A stretch of 21,057 nucleotides of DNA, taken from NCBI GenBank assembly GCA_023460155.1, contig JAEWRF010000070.1, positions 1 through 21,057 of the forward strand, read 5' to 3'. Each line of letters starts with the position of its first letter. Position 1 is the first letter of the stretch. Below are positions 14,949-21,057 of this stretch, one piece after another. The notes under the pieces were generated by a model, which did no database searches, was not told the origin of the DNA, and worked only from the letters and a program-made list of their open reading frames with translations. The position numbers and the translations under genes were made by a program. This stretch comes from Bacillota bacterium. Lineage in GTDB: Bacteria > Bacillota > Clostridia > Oscillospirales > Acutalibacteraceae.

Positions 14949-15973
14949 GGGCCATCCTCCTCGCTTTTTCGGAAAAGAACGCGGTACAGGTGATCGAGGG
15001 CAATGGAGGAAAGGCCGGCTTCAAAATCCGGTTCCAGAGAAGCCGCGGTTTCCAGTTCCACCGCAAAATCGCCGGGAAGCAGCTTACGTGTCTGTTCCCG
15101 GATTCCCTCGGCATCCGTTTCTCTTAAAAAATCGCCGTATAAAATCGCCCGTTTCGGCGCCGTGATACAGATTACGGCGGCAAGCAGCCGGGCGGCGGCT
15201 TCGGCAAACTTATCCCGGTCGCCGTAGGGAAGATGAATCCAATCCACTCCGACGGGGAGGTGGCCGATTTCCCCCGCGAGGCGGTGCTCTCCGGTATAGA
15301 TTTTTCCGCCGATTACGAGGCCCATGCCGGGGTTGTAAAGGCGGGGAAAATAGATCGCGGCCACGGCTGCCTGTTCGGTTTGCGCTCCGACGCGCCCGGA
15401 ATAGCCGAACACGGCGGCGTTCACGTCGTTGACAAACAGCGCGGGAACTTTGTACCGCTCGCGGCAGCGTTTCAAAAAGATTCCGCCGATCAGGCCGCGG
15501 TAATCATTTTTTGTTATCACGCCGTCTTCTTCGACGCCCGGAAGCCCCAAAACGAGGATCGCCGCCCGGCCTGCCGCCTGAAAGGCACGGTCCAGCATCG
15601 GGTCAAAGCTGTCGCAAAGAATTGTGCCGAAATTCTGTTCCTCCGAATAGACGCATTCCCCAAACAGGTTCAGCACGCGGACTCTTATAAAATTCCGGTT
15701 TTCACTTTGGTAACCGAACAGAAGAACGGCGTGGCTGTAGCCGCTTTGATACCGGTATTCTTCGGACGGTCTTCCCCCGTCCGACGGAACCCGATTTCCC
15801 GGAGTCACCTCTCCGCTGCCGATCATCTCAGACAGAATGGAACGCACGGTCATGAAGCTGAGTCCGGTCGCCTTTGCAATTTGCGCATTGGTGGCCGAAT
15901 GCAGGGTAAGCAGCTGCTTTCGGACGCAGTTCCGGTTGATCTCTTTTATTAAAAGTGAGTTTGCCTTTTCCAT
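14942..15973 (-). CDS. ROK-family transcriptional regulator (NagC/XylR type)
   Basis: The 343-residue protein has an N-terminal winged helix-turn-helix (about residues 12-65, ATNAQIAKATGLSFMTVRSILSEM region) and a ROK domain with NPGMGLVIGGKIYTGEHRLAGEIGHLPV near residues 215-242. The usual ROK zinc-binding cysteine cluster (CxCGxxGC) that follows that signature is missing, replaced by VDWIHLPYGDRDKF, so the sugar pocket may be altered. It overlaps the MFS gene and shares one promoter at 16007-16035, whose -10 box is embedded in tandem repeats, which suggests it represses its own operon until a sugar-like inducer binds. Likely ligand unknown. Confidence 0.85.
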   Translation of the reverse strand: MEKANSLLIKEINRNCVRKQLLTLHSATNAQIAKATGLSFMTVRSILSEMIGSGEVTPGNRVPSDGGRPSEEYRYQSGYSHAVLLFGYQSENRNFIRVRVLNLFGECVYSEEQNFGTILCDSFDPMLDRAFQAAGRAAILVLGLPGVEEDGVITKNDYRGLIGGIFLKRCRERYKVPALFVNDVNAAVFGYSGRVGAQTEQAAVAAIYFPRLYNPGMGLVIGGKIYTGEHRLAGEIGHLPVGVDWIHLPYGDRDKFAEAAARLLAAVICITAPKRAILYGDFLRETDAEGIREQTRKLLPGDFAVELETAASLEPDFEAGLSSIALDHLYRVLFRKSEEDGPC

Positions 15974-15995
15974 AAGTCCTCCAAACTAAAACAAC

Positions 15996-16035
15996 TTATA
16001 ATAAGTATTATAATAAGTATCGGAAGCTTTGTCAA
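15996..16035 (-). promoter_or_regulatory. Consensus promoter and candidate operator of the ROK-MFS operon
   Basis: On the minus strand a perfect TTGACA (16030-16035) and a perfect TATAAT (16007-16012) are 17 bases apart. TTATAATAAGTAT occurs twice at 15996-16008 and 16008-16020, a 12-base period, covering the -10 box and the start site. The repeated half-palindromes ACTTAT/ATAAGT suit a repressor site. Such a strong promoter without control would be unexpected for a transporter operon. Confidence 0.7.
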
Positions 16036-16063
16036 CGGTTTCTGTAGCTTAAGAAATCCTTAT

Positions 16064-16157
16064 TTCGACTTTTCAGCCATATTTCCGATCAAACAACAAA
16101 GAATCCACAACTTTCCGAGTCCCCGGCATAGAATGGATTGAAAAAGGAGTGACAGCT
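16064..16157 (+). promoter_or_regulatory. Upstream promoter module, copy A (sporulation-sigma type)
   Basis: This stretch is shared, by eye, with those before copies B and C: a TTCGACTTT block, a TTCCGATCAAACAAC block, CAACTTTCCGAG, then the -10 box CATAGAATG (16127-16135). An ACA (16107-16109) lies 17 bases before the -10 box. CATAnAAT resembles the -10 elements of the mother-cell sigma factors E and K; the -35 is less clear. Confidence 0.5.
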
Positions 16158-16703
16158 ATGCCAACCGTAACCATGAATCTTCCGGCAACCACCTTTGTTT
16201 CCTCCGCGAAACTCAACAGTAACTTTTCGGTTTATCCCCTGGTGTGCGTCGGAACCGATGCAAATCTTAAGAAATGTACCACCCTTATTAACGTCGTGCT
16301 TCCCACTTTGCCCAAAAAGGTGGACAGCGCCACGCTTCAGTTTTCCCCCATCATGAAAAGCGGCGAGGCGCCGAGCACGATTGCGGTCAGTCAGCTCGGC
16401 TCGGATTTCGATGCTAGTACGGTTACCTACAATACAATGCCTGCCCTGATTTCGACGGAAGCGCAGTTCACCGTTTCTGCTATGGAGCTATATCTCCCCA
16501 TTCAGGCCGACATTACGGAGATCGTCAATGAGTGGCTGAGCGGCGCCGCCGTCAACCATGGCATTGCTCTGAACAGCTCGGACGGGTCAATCGTTCAGTT
16601 CGCTACCAATAATATTGGCCATGAACCGTATTTTCCGATGCTGACGGTGACTTATTCCAATGCCCCGACGAAGCCGGCGGACCGGACGTACGGCTATATC
16701 TAA
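16158..16703 (+). CDS. DNRLRE-domain protein, short copy A, ending at the domain boundary
   Basis: The 181-residue product is almost entirely one DNRLRE domain (MPTVTMNLP at the start; ITEIVNEWLSGAAVNHGIALNSSDG near residues 114-138). It matches residues 1-180 of the two longer downstream copies and then stops with TAA directly after YGYI, the first residues of the BclA-like domain in the longer copies. AAGGAG lies eight bases before ATG 16158, and a terminator follows closely. There is no signal peptide. It is either a natural stand-alone DNRLRE subunit or a copy that lost its distal domains by deletion. DNRLRE domains are found in surface proteins; spore-surface placement is inferred from the longer copies and the promoter type. 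Confidence 0.82.
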   Translation: MPTVTMNLPATTFVSSAKLNSNFSVYPLVCVGTDANLKKCTTLINVVLPTLPKKVDSATLQFSPIMKSGEAPSTIAVSQLGSDFDASTVTYNTMPALISTEAQFTVSAMELYLPIQADITEIVNEWLSGAAVNHGIALNSSDGSIVQFATNNIGHEPYFPMLTVTYSNAPTKPADRTYGYI

Positions 16704-16723
16704 AAGTACCTTAACGAATCAGG

Positions 16724-16759
16724 CCGCCCGGCCGCAGAGAACTGCAGCCGGGCGGTTTT
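16724..16759 (+). terminator. Intrinsic terminator after copy A
   Basis: A perfect 9-bp GC stem (16724-16732 with 16747-16755) holds an inner four-base pairing and is followed by TTTT, 20 bases after the stop codon. Confidence 0.85.
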
Positions 16760-16862
16760 ATGCGCCATTCGACTTTACAGCCGCTGTTCCGATCAAAGAA
16801 CAGGGAATCCGCAACTTGCCGGGCGTCCGGCATAGAATGACTTGGAAAGAGGAGTGAAAACT
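16756..16862 (+). promoter_or_regulatory. Upstream promoter module, copy B (sporulation-sigma type)
   Basis: The 107-base module is nearly the same as the one before copy C and resembles the one before copy A. The -10 box CATAGAATG is at 16831-16839, with GCA at 16811-16813, 17 bases upstream. The leader would be only about 20 bases, ending in GAGGAG. Confidence 0.5.
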
Positions 16863-18683
16863 ATGCCAACCGTAACCTTAAATCTTCCGGATACCACCTT
16901 CGTTTCTTCTGCTCAGCCGAGCGCTAACTTTTCGGTTTACCCTCTGATGTACGTGGGAACCGATCCGAGTTATTTCGGGTGTACCAGTCTCATTAACGTT
17001 GCGCTCCCCACTCTTCCGAAAAAAGTGGACAGCGCTTTTCTCCAGCTTTCCGTCATTGTGAAAAGCGACGCGGCACCGAGCACGGTTGCGGTCAGTCAGC
17101 TCAGCGCAGCTTTCGATGCAAAGACGGTCACCTACAGCAGCATGCCCGCCCTGATTCCGACGGCGACGACATTTAACGTTTCCGCCTCGGATTTGTACAC
17201 GTCCATTCAGGTCGACGTCACGGACATCGCCAATACGTGGGTGAGCGGTGCCGTCGCCAATAACGGCATCGCCCTGACCAATTCAGACGGAACAATTATC
17301 CAGTTCGGCACAAACAACATCGTCTACGTGCCGTATTTCCCGAAGCTGATCATCCGGTATTCCGACACCCCGGTGCCGACGGAACAGCCGTACGGCTATA
17401 TTTACAACACCGACGGCCAGAGCGTCGATCAGGAAAGGGCAATTCAATTTACCAGCAATGGTCCGATGGAGCAAATGACGCATGATGTGGGCTCCGATTC
17501 GATCGCAATCCAAAGTGCCGGGCTTTATGCGGTCTGGTATCGGGTGACGGGCATGGGTGCGAATCAGTTCGCGGTGTTCCAGAACGCGGCGGTTCTTCTA
17601 AACAGCACCTACGGAACCAATGAAGAGAACAACACAGGCATGGTGATTGTAAACGCTGCGGCGGGGGACGTCGTCACGCTGCGAAACCATACGAGCAGCG
17701 GCTCCGTGACACTCAACAGCACGGCTGGAGGAGTAGCGTTCGGCGTGAGCGCTTCGCTGACCCTCCTGAAAATCGGACCAAACGCGGTGCCCGATCCGCT
17801 TCTGACGGCAGTCAATGCCGCTCAGGACACCGCGGCAATGCTTGCCGCAATTCAGAACCCGGCACTCGGCTTGAATCTGAGCGCGTTCAACCAGCTGAGT
17901 GTCAATCAGCAGCAATATGTCCTCGGAGCCCTGATTGCCAACCGGCCGACGCTCGGCTACCTCACGATACCGGATGTGCAGGCAATGCTGGACTACTGGG
18001 TCGCTTTTGCGCAGACGAACGTGCCGGATCTGAACAATATTTATGTCAAGGCGGGCGCAGCCGGAGGCAACGGCAGCATCGGCCTGCCGTTCGGCACCAT
18101 TCAGGCGGGCATTGATGCCGTTAACCCGGGCGGTATCGTCCATGTTTTGACTGGTATTTACGGTCTTGCCTCAACTCTTCAGGTGAATAAACCTGATATA
18201 CAGTTTTCGATTGAGAATTTTGCCCATATCCTCACGTGGAACGAAATCGGCGTAAATATCACAGGAGACGGCGTAAGATTTTCAGGTTTCCTCATATTTG
18301 GCTTCGGAATAGGGGGCAGCGTTATCGCGATCAATGCCAATCGTGTAACCGTTTCTACTAATTCCATTGAGGGAATGCATGTCGAATTTAGAACGACAGG
18401 TATTTCTGTCAGTCCGGGTCTGACCGGAGTCTCAGTTTTAGGGAACGACATCCACTTCGTATCTACCGGAATGGCCCTTTCGGACGGGCTGCAGAATTCA
18501 GCCGTGGAAAATCATATCACACACGCGGATCACGGAATCGATCTTTACGGAGGATATTCTGTTTCCGGAAATTCGTGGGATGCAAATACCTTCGACATTG
18601 TGATCTTTTCCGGAGACTATAATGCATATCAGCTGCAGGCAGAGAACAATAATGCAAATGTTAGGGATGACAGGACTACCTGA
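16863..18683 (+). CDS. Four-part surface protein copy B: DNRLRE, BclA C-terminal-like, helical linker, beta-helix
   Basis: The 606-residue protein has four parts. Residues 1-172 are a DNRLRE domain. Residues 177-305 match the C-terminal TNF/C1q-like domain of exosporium glycoprotein BclA (YGYIYN, FTSNGPMEQMTH, ANQFAVFQN, GDVVTLRNHTSSGSVTL, VSASLTLLKI). Residues 306-390 are an Ala-rich helical linker (LLTAVNAAQDTAAMLAAIQNP). Residues 391-606 form a right-handed beta-helix, beginning YVKAGAAGGNGS. No collagen-like Gly-X-Y repeat and no signal peptide are present; mother-cell-made spore coat and exosporium proteins also lack signal peptides. BclA-like domains form trimers, so a trimeric spore-surface fibre is a reasonable inference. 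Start ATG 16863 follows GAGGAG by seven bases. Localisation and function are not proven. Confidence 0.85.
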   Translation: MPTVTLNLPDTTFVSSAQPSANFSVYPLMYVGTDPSYFGCTSLINVALPTLPKKVDSAFLQLSVIVKSDAAPSTVAVSQLSAAFDAKTVTYSSMPALIPTATTFNVSASDLYTSIQVDVTDIANTWVSGAVANNGIALTNSDGTIIQFGTNNIVYVPYFPKLIIRYSDTPVPTEQPYGYIYNTDGQSVDQERAIQFTSNGPMEQMTHDVGSDSIAIQSAGLYAVWYRVTGMGANQFAVFQNAAVLLNSTYGTNEENNTGMVIVNAAAGDVVTLRNHTSSGSVTLNSTAGGVAFGVSASLTLLKIGPNAVPDPLLTAVNAAQDTAAMLAAIQNPALGLNLSAFNQLSVNQQQYVLGALIANRPTLGYLTIPDVQAMLDYWVAFAQTNVPDLNNIYVKAGAAGGNGSIGLPFGTIQAGIDAVNPGGIVHVLTGIYGLASTLQVNKPDIQFSIENFAHILTWNEIGVNITGDGVRFSGFLIFGFGIGGSVIAINANRVTVSTNSIEGMHVEFRTTGISVSPGLTGVSVLGNDIHFVSTGMALSDGLQNSAVENHITHADHGIDLYGGYSVSGNSWDANTFDIVIFSGDYNAYQLQAENNNANVRDDRTT

Positions 18684-18703
18684 TTCTTCCGTACCATAAC
18701 AAG

Positions 18704-18739
18704 TCGCCCAGCCACAATTCTCTGTGGCCGGGCGATTTT
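18704..18739 (+). terminator. Intrinsic terminator after copy B
   Basis: A 13-bp stem with one mismatch (18704-18716 with 18723-18735) and a six-base loop is followed by TTTT, 20 bases after the stop codon. Confidence 0.8.
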
Positions 18740-18842
18740 ATGCGCTATTCGACTTTACGGCCGCTGTTCCGATTAAACAACAAGAAATTCGCAACTTTCC
18801 GAGCCCCCGGCATAAAATGAATTGGAAAGAGGAGTGAAAACT
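18736..18842 (+). promoter_or_regulatory. Upstream promoter module, copy C (sporulation-sigma type)
   Basis: The third occurrence of the module, aligned base for base with 16756-16862 apart from scattered changes. The -10 box reads CATAAAATG (18811-18819), with GCA at 18791-18793. The ribosome binding site and first bases of the gene are identical to copy B. Confidence 0.5.
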
Positions 18843-20684
18843 ATGCCAACCGTAACATTGAATTTACCGGATACCACCTTTGTTTCCTCTGCACAGGCTT
18901 CGAATAACTTTTCGTTTTACCCTCTGCTGTATGTCGGCACCGACCCGAGTTTTCAGAGCTGCACCAGTCTCATCAACGTTGCGCTTCCCACCTTGCCGAA
19001 GAGAGTGGACAGCGCTTTTCTCCAGCTTTCCGTCATTGTGAAAAGCGGAGCGGCACTGAGTACGGTTGCGGTCAGTCAGCTCGGCGCGGCTTTCGATGCA
19101 AAGACGGTCACCTACAGCAGTATGCCCGCCCTGATTTCGACGGCGACGGCATTTAACGTTTCCGCCTCGGATTTGTACACGTCCATTCAGGCCGACATTA
19201 CGGACATCGTCAACGCATGGCTGAGCGGTGCCGCCGCCAATAACGGCATCGCCCTGACCAATTCAGACGGAACAATCATCCAGTTCGGCACAAACAACAT
19301 CGTCTACGCGCCGTATTTCCCGAAGCTGATCATCCGTTATTCCGACACCCCGGTGCCGACGGAACAGCCGTACGGCTATATTTACAACATTGACGGCCAG
19401 AGTGTCGATCAGGAAAGGGCAATTCTGTTTACCAGCAATGGTCCGATGGAGCAAATGACACATCGTGCGGGCTCCAGCTCTGTCGTAATTCAAAGTGCCG
19501 GGCTTTACACGGTTTGGTACCGGGTAACCGGCACGGCCGCAAACCAATTCGCTTTATTCCAGAATAGTGGGGTTATTCTGAGCAGTATCTACGGAACCAC
19601 TCTCGCGAATAACACCGGCACGGCGATGGTGAACGCTGCTCAAGGCGATCGCATTACTCTGCGCAACCACATGAGCAGCGGCTCCGTGACGCTCGATACC
19701 ATGGCGGGCGGGAGCGCCCCCGGCGTGAGCGCTTCGCTGATCCTCCTGAAAATCGCCCCGAACGCTGTGCCGGATCCGCTTCTGACGGCAGTCAATGCCG
19801 CTCAGGACACCGCGGCAATGCTCGCCGCAATTCAGAACCCGGCGCTCGGCTTGGATCTGAGCGCATTCAATCAACTGACCGCCGATCAGCAGCAGATTAC
19901 CCTCGACATCCTGCTTCAGAACCGGCCGACGCTCGGTTACCTCACTATTCCGGACGTGCAGATGATGCTGGATTACGGCGTCGACTGGGCGGAAACGCAT
20001 ACGCCGAACCTGAAAAGCATCTATGTCAAGGCGGGTGCAACCGGCGGAAACGGAAGTATTGCCCTGCCGTTCGGCGATATCCAAACGGGCATCGACACCG
20101 TTATATCGGACGGAACCGTCCATGTTCTGGCAGGCACCTATCTGATTAACCAAGCGATCCTGGTGGATAAAGCGAACATTCAGGTGGCCGGCGAGGGGAA
20201 TCCCCAGATTCTGCGGCAGACAACGGCTCCCTGTGTGACCATCTCGGGTTGGAACACAATCGTCAGTGGGCTGACCTTAACGGGTACGGCGGCGTTTAAC
20301 ACGGAATTTATCGACCTTTTAAGCGACAATGTTTCCGTGATGTACAATACGGTGTTCGATCCCGGGCAGAGCTGGACCGACGTTGGAGTGTCCATGGTTG
20401 GCAACCGGACTGGAGTGGCCATTACAGGCAACACATTTTATAACCTGATGCGCGGAATTTTCATGAACTCAGACTGCACGGCAAGCTCAATCCGGAACAA
20501 CCATATCTACAATTGCTCTGTCGAAGGGATTTCCCTAAGGGGTGGGTTTACCGTGACCGGCAACAGTTGGGATCCGGTCGGTTCGAACGTGGAGGACGAC
20601 ATCGGAATCCGCTCCGGAAACTATGTGGTTGCAGATCTCAGCGCGGCCAATAACAATGCGCGCATTATGGATGACAGGAGTTAA
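18843..20684 (+). CDS. Four-part surface protein copy C: DNRLRE, BclA C-terminal-like, helical linker, beta-helix
   Basis: The 613-residue paralogue of copy B has the same domain order: DNRLRE (about residues 1-172), BclA C-terminal-like domain (177-305), helical linker, and a beta-helix from about residue 391 with repeated GNT and NNHIYN type turns. The first 400 or so codons are close to copy B, with long identical DNA stretches (for example 19081-19140), whereas the beta-helix core is different. The end is again shared: GNSWD, then SGNY, then NNNA and a final DDR. No signal peptide. The beta-helix could bind or cleave polysaccharide, as many such folds do, but no catalytic residues can be assigned. 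Start ATG 18843 is set by the GAGGAG site as in copy B. Confidence 0.85.
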   Translation: MPTVTLNLPDTTFVSSAQASNNFSFYPLLYVGTDPSFQSCTSLINVALPTLPKRVDSAFLQLSVIVKSGAALSTVAVSQLGAAFDAKTVTYSSMPALISTATAFNVSASDLYTSIQADITDIVNAWLSGAAANNGIALTNSDGTIIQFGTNNIVYAPYFPKLIIRYSDTPVPTEQPYGYIYNIDGQSVDQERAILFTSNGPMEQMTHRAGSSSVVIQSAGLYTVWYRVTGTAANQFALFQNSGVILSSIYGTTLANNTGTAMVNAAQGDRITLRNHMSSGSVTLDTMAGGSAPGVSASLILLKIAPNAVPDPLLTAVNAAQDTAAMLAAIQNPALGLDLSAFNQLTADQQQITLDILLQNRPTLGYLTIPDVQMMLDYGVDWAETHTPNLKSIYVKAGATGGNGSIALPFGDIQTGIDTVISDGTVHVLAGTYLINQAILVDKANIQVAGEGNPQILRQTTAPCVTISGWNTIVSGLTLTGTAAFNTEFIDLLSDNVSVMYNTVFDPGQSWTDVGVSMVGNRTGVAITGNTFYNLMRGIFMNSDCTASSIRNNHIYNCSVEGISLRGGFTVTGNSWDPVGSNVEDDIGIRSGNYVVADLSAANNNARIMDDRS

Positions 20685-20693
20685 CAAATTAAA

Positions 20694-20725
20694 CCGGCCG
20701 CCTGATTGGGCGGCCGGCAATTTTT
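20694..20725 (+). terminator. Intrinsic terminator after copy C
   Basis: A perfect 9-bp GC-rich stem (20694-20702 with 20709-20717) with a six-base loop runs into five T, ten bases after the stop codon. Confidence 0.85.
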
Positions 20726-20750
20726 GATGCAGCAGTTCAGCATCTCCGCC

Positions 20751-20840
20751 TCGGACGGAACAATCGTCCAGTTCGGCACGAACAACATCGTGTACGCGCC
20801 GTATTTTCCGCAGCTGGTCATCCACTCTTCCGACACCCCG
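20751..20840 (+). pseudogene. Remnant of a fourth DNRLRE copy
   Basis: Thirty codons here read SDGTIVQFGTNNIVYAPYFP followed by QLVIHSSDTP, matching residues 141-170 of copies B and C almost residue for residue. Before it stand only the terminator and a few unrelated codons, and after it the match stops at the place where the BclA-like domain would begin. There is no promoter module or ribosome binding site. It is a leftover of a fourth copy, lost by deletion at both sides. Confidence 0.8.
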
Positions 20841-20880
20841 GGCAGCGGGGAATCCCTTTTATCGGGTTACGGAAGAAACG

Positions 20881-21057
20881 TTACTCCCAGGTTTCCTCGA
20901 AAAATCCGGAATCGGAGGCGGGTTCGTTTCCGGCGTACAAATGCGAGGTGTCGCCGAGCGCCTTACAGCGGAAATACGCTTCGCCCGCTTTTCGCTCCTC
21001 CGACGCAAGAATCGTAACCGAGGTCGGAGCGACGAAAAAGCCCTGCCAGAGTACAGG
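20881..21057 (-). CDS. C-terminal end of an unrecognised protein (5' part beyond the window)
   Basis: A minus-strand frame is open from the right edge for 58 codons and ends with TAA at 20881-20883. The visible peptide begins PVLWQGFFVAPTSV and ends SDSGFFEETWE, with sensible codon use and no stops, so it looks like the end of a real gene that runs toward the surface-protein cluster. I do not recognise a family in this piece. Evidence is limited to the open frame and composition. Confidence 0.5.
   Translation of the reverse strand, partial: PVLWQGFFVAPTSVTILASEERKAGEAYFRCKALGDTSHLYAGNEPASDSGFFEETWE

Noticed and set aside
13732..15114. Long open frames on both strands across the MFS gene (413 and 460 codons)
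   Set aside because: They are rich in Arg, Pro, Gly and Gln without domain patterns and overlap a clear membrane transporter with a good ribosome binding site; they are shadows of GC-rich codons.
16863..20684. Tandem repeats as a CRISPR array or insertion sequence
   Set aside because: The repeats are whole protein genes with their own promoters and terminators; there are no short spaced repeats, transposase or terminal inverted repeats.

Overview
The window looks like a chromosomal segment of a moderately GC-rich, low-GC-phylum Gram-positive anaerobe, most likely a spore-forming Clostridia of the Oscillospiraceae/Acutalibacteraceae type. The evidence is the clear AGGAGG-type ribosome binding sites, a Trp T-box leader, MurT/GatD, an anaerobic GlpA/GlpB/DUF1667 module, and spore-surface-type proteins with BclA-like domains. 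The genus is inferred and could not be checked.

Layout. (1) 1-2671: the end of a glycerol-3-phosphate oxidation operon (GlpA-like with a BFD-type [2Fe-2S] domain, GlpB-like FAD/NAD oxidoreductase, DUF1667 protein). It converges on plsY, the acyltransferase that uses glycerol-3-phosphate in phospholipid synthesis. (2) 3400-3900: a long gene-free stretch with a consensus promoter, a long structured hairpin and an intrinsic terminator, a good candidate for a small non-coding RNA of about 150 nt. (3) 3902-5921: a DUF503 protein, a WYL regulator and a GyrI-like/zinc-ribbon protein. (4) 6002-8638: an HMA-like protein that lacks the metal-binding cysteines, a Gly/Ser-rich lipoprotein, and a FetAB-type metal-export ABC transporter. 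(5) 8723-11713 (minus): murT-gatD plus a cytosolic class A beta-lactamase-fold serine hydrolase, a cell-wall operon. (6) 11911-13680: a Trp T-box riboswitch controlling a TrpB2-type tryptophan synthase beta chain. (7) 13761-16035 (minus): a ROK-family regulator and an MFS transporter in one operon with a strong, apparently self-controlled promoter.

(8) 16064-20845: the most distinctive region, a tandem family of repeat proteins. Each copy has the same upstream promoter module with a CATA(G/A)AATG -10 box of sporulation sigma-E/sigma-K type. The two complete copies (606 and 613 aa) read DNRLRE domain, BclA C-terminal-like (TNF/C1q-like) domain, helical linker, right-handed beta-helix. The first copy stops exactly at the DNRLRE/BclA boundary, and a fourth copy survives only as a short remnant. 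None has a signal peptide. My reading is a collagen-less family of spore-surface (exosporium) proteins with a variable beta-helix head.

(9) The right edge holds the C-terminal 58 codons of an unrecognised minus-strand gene.
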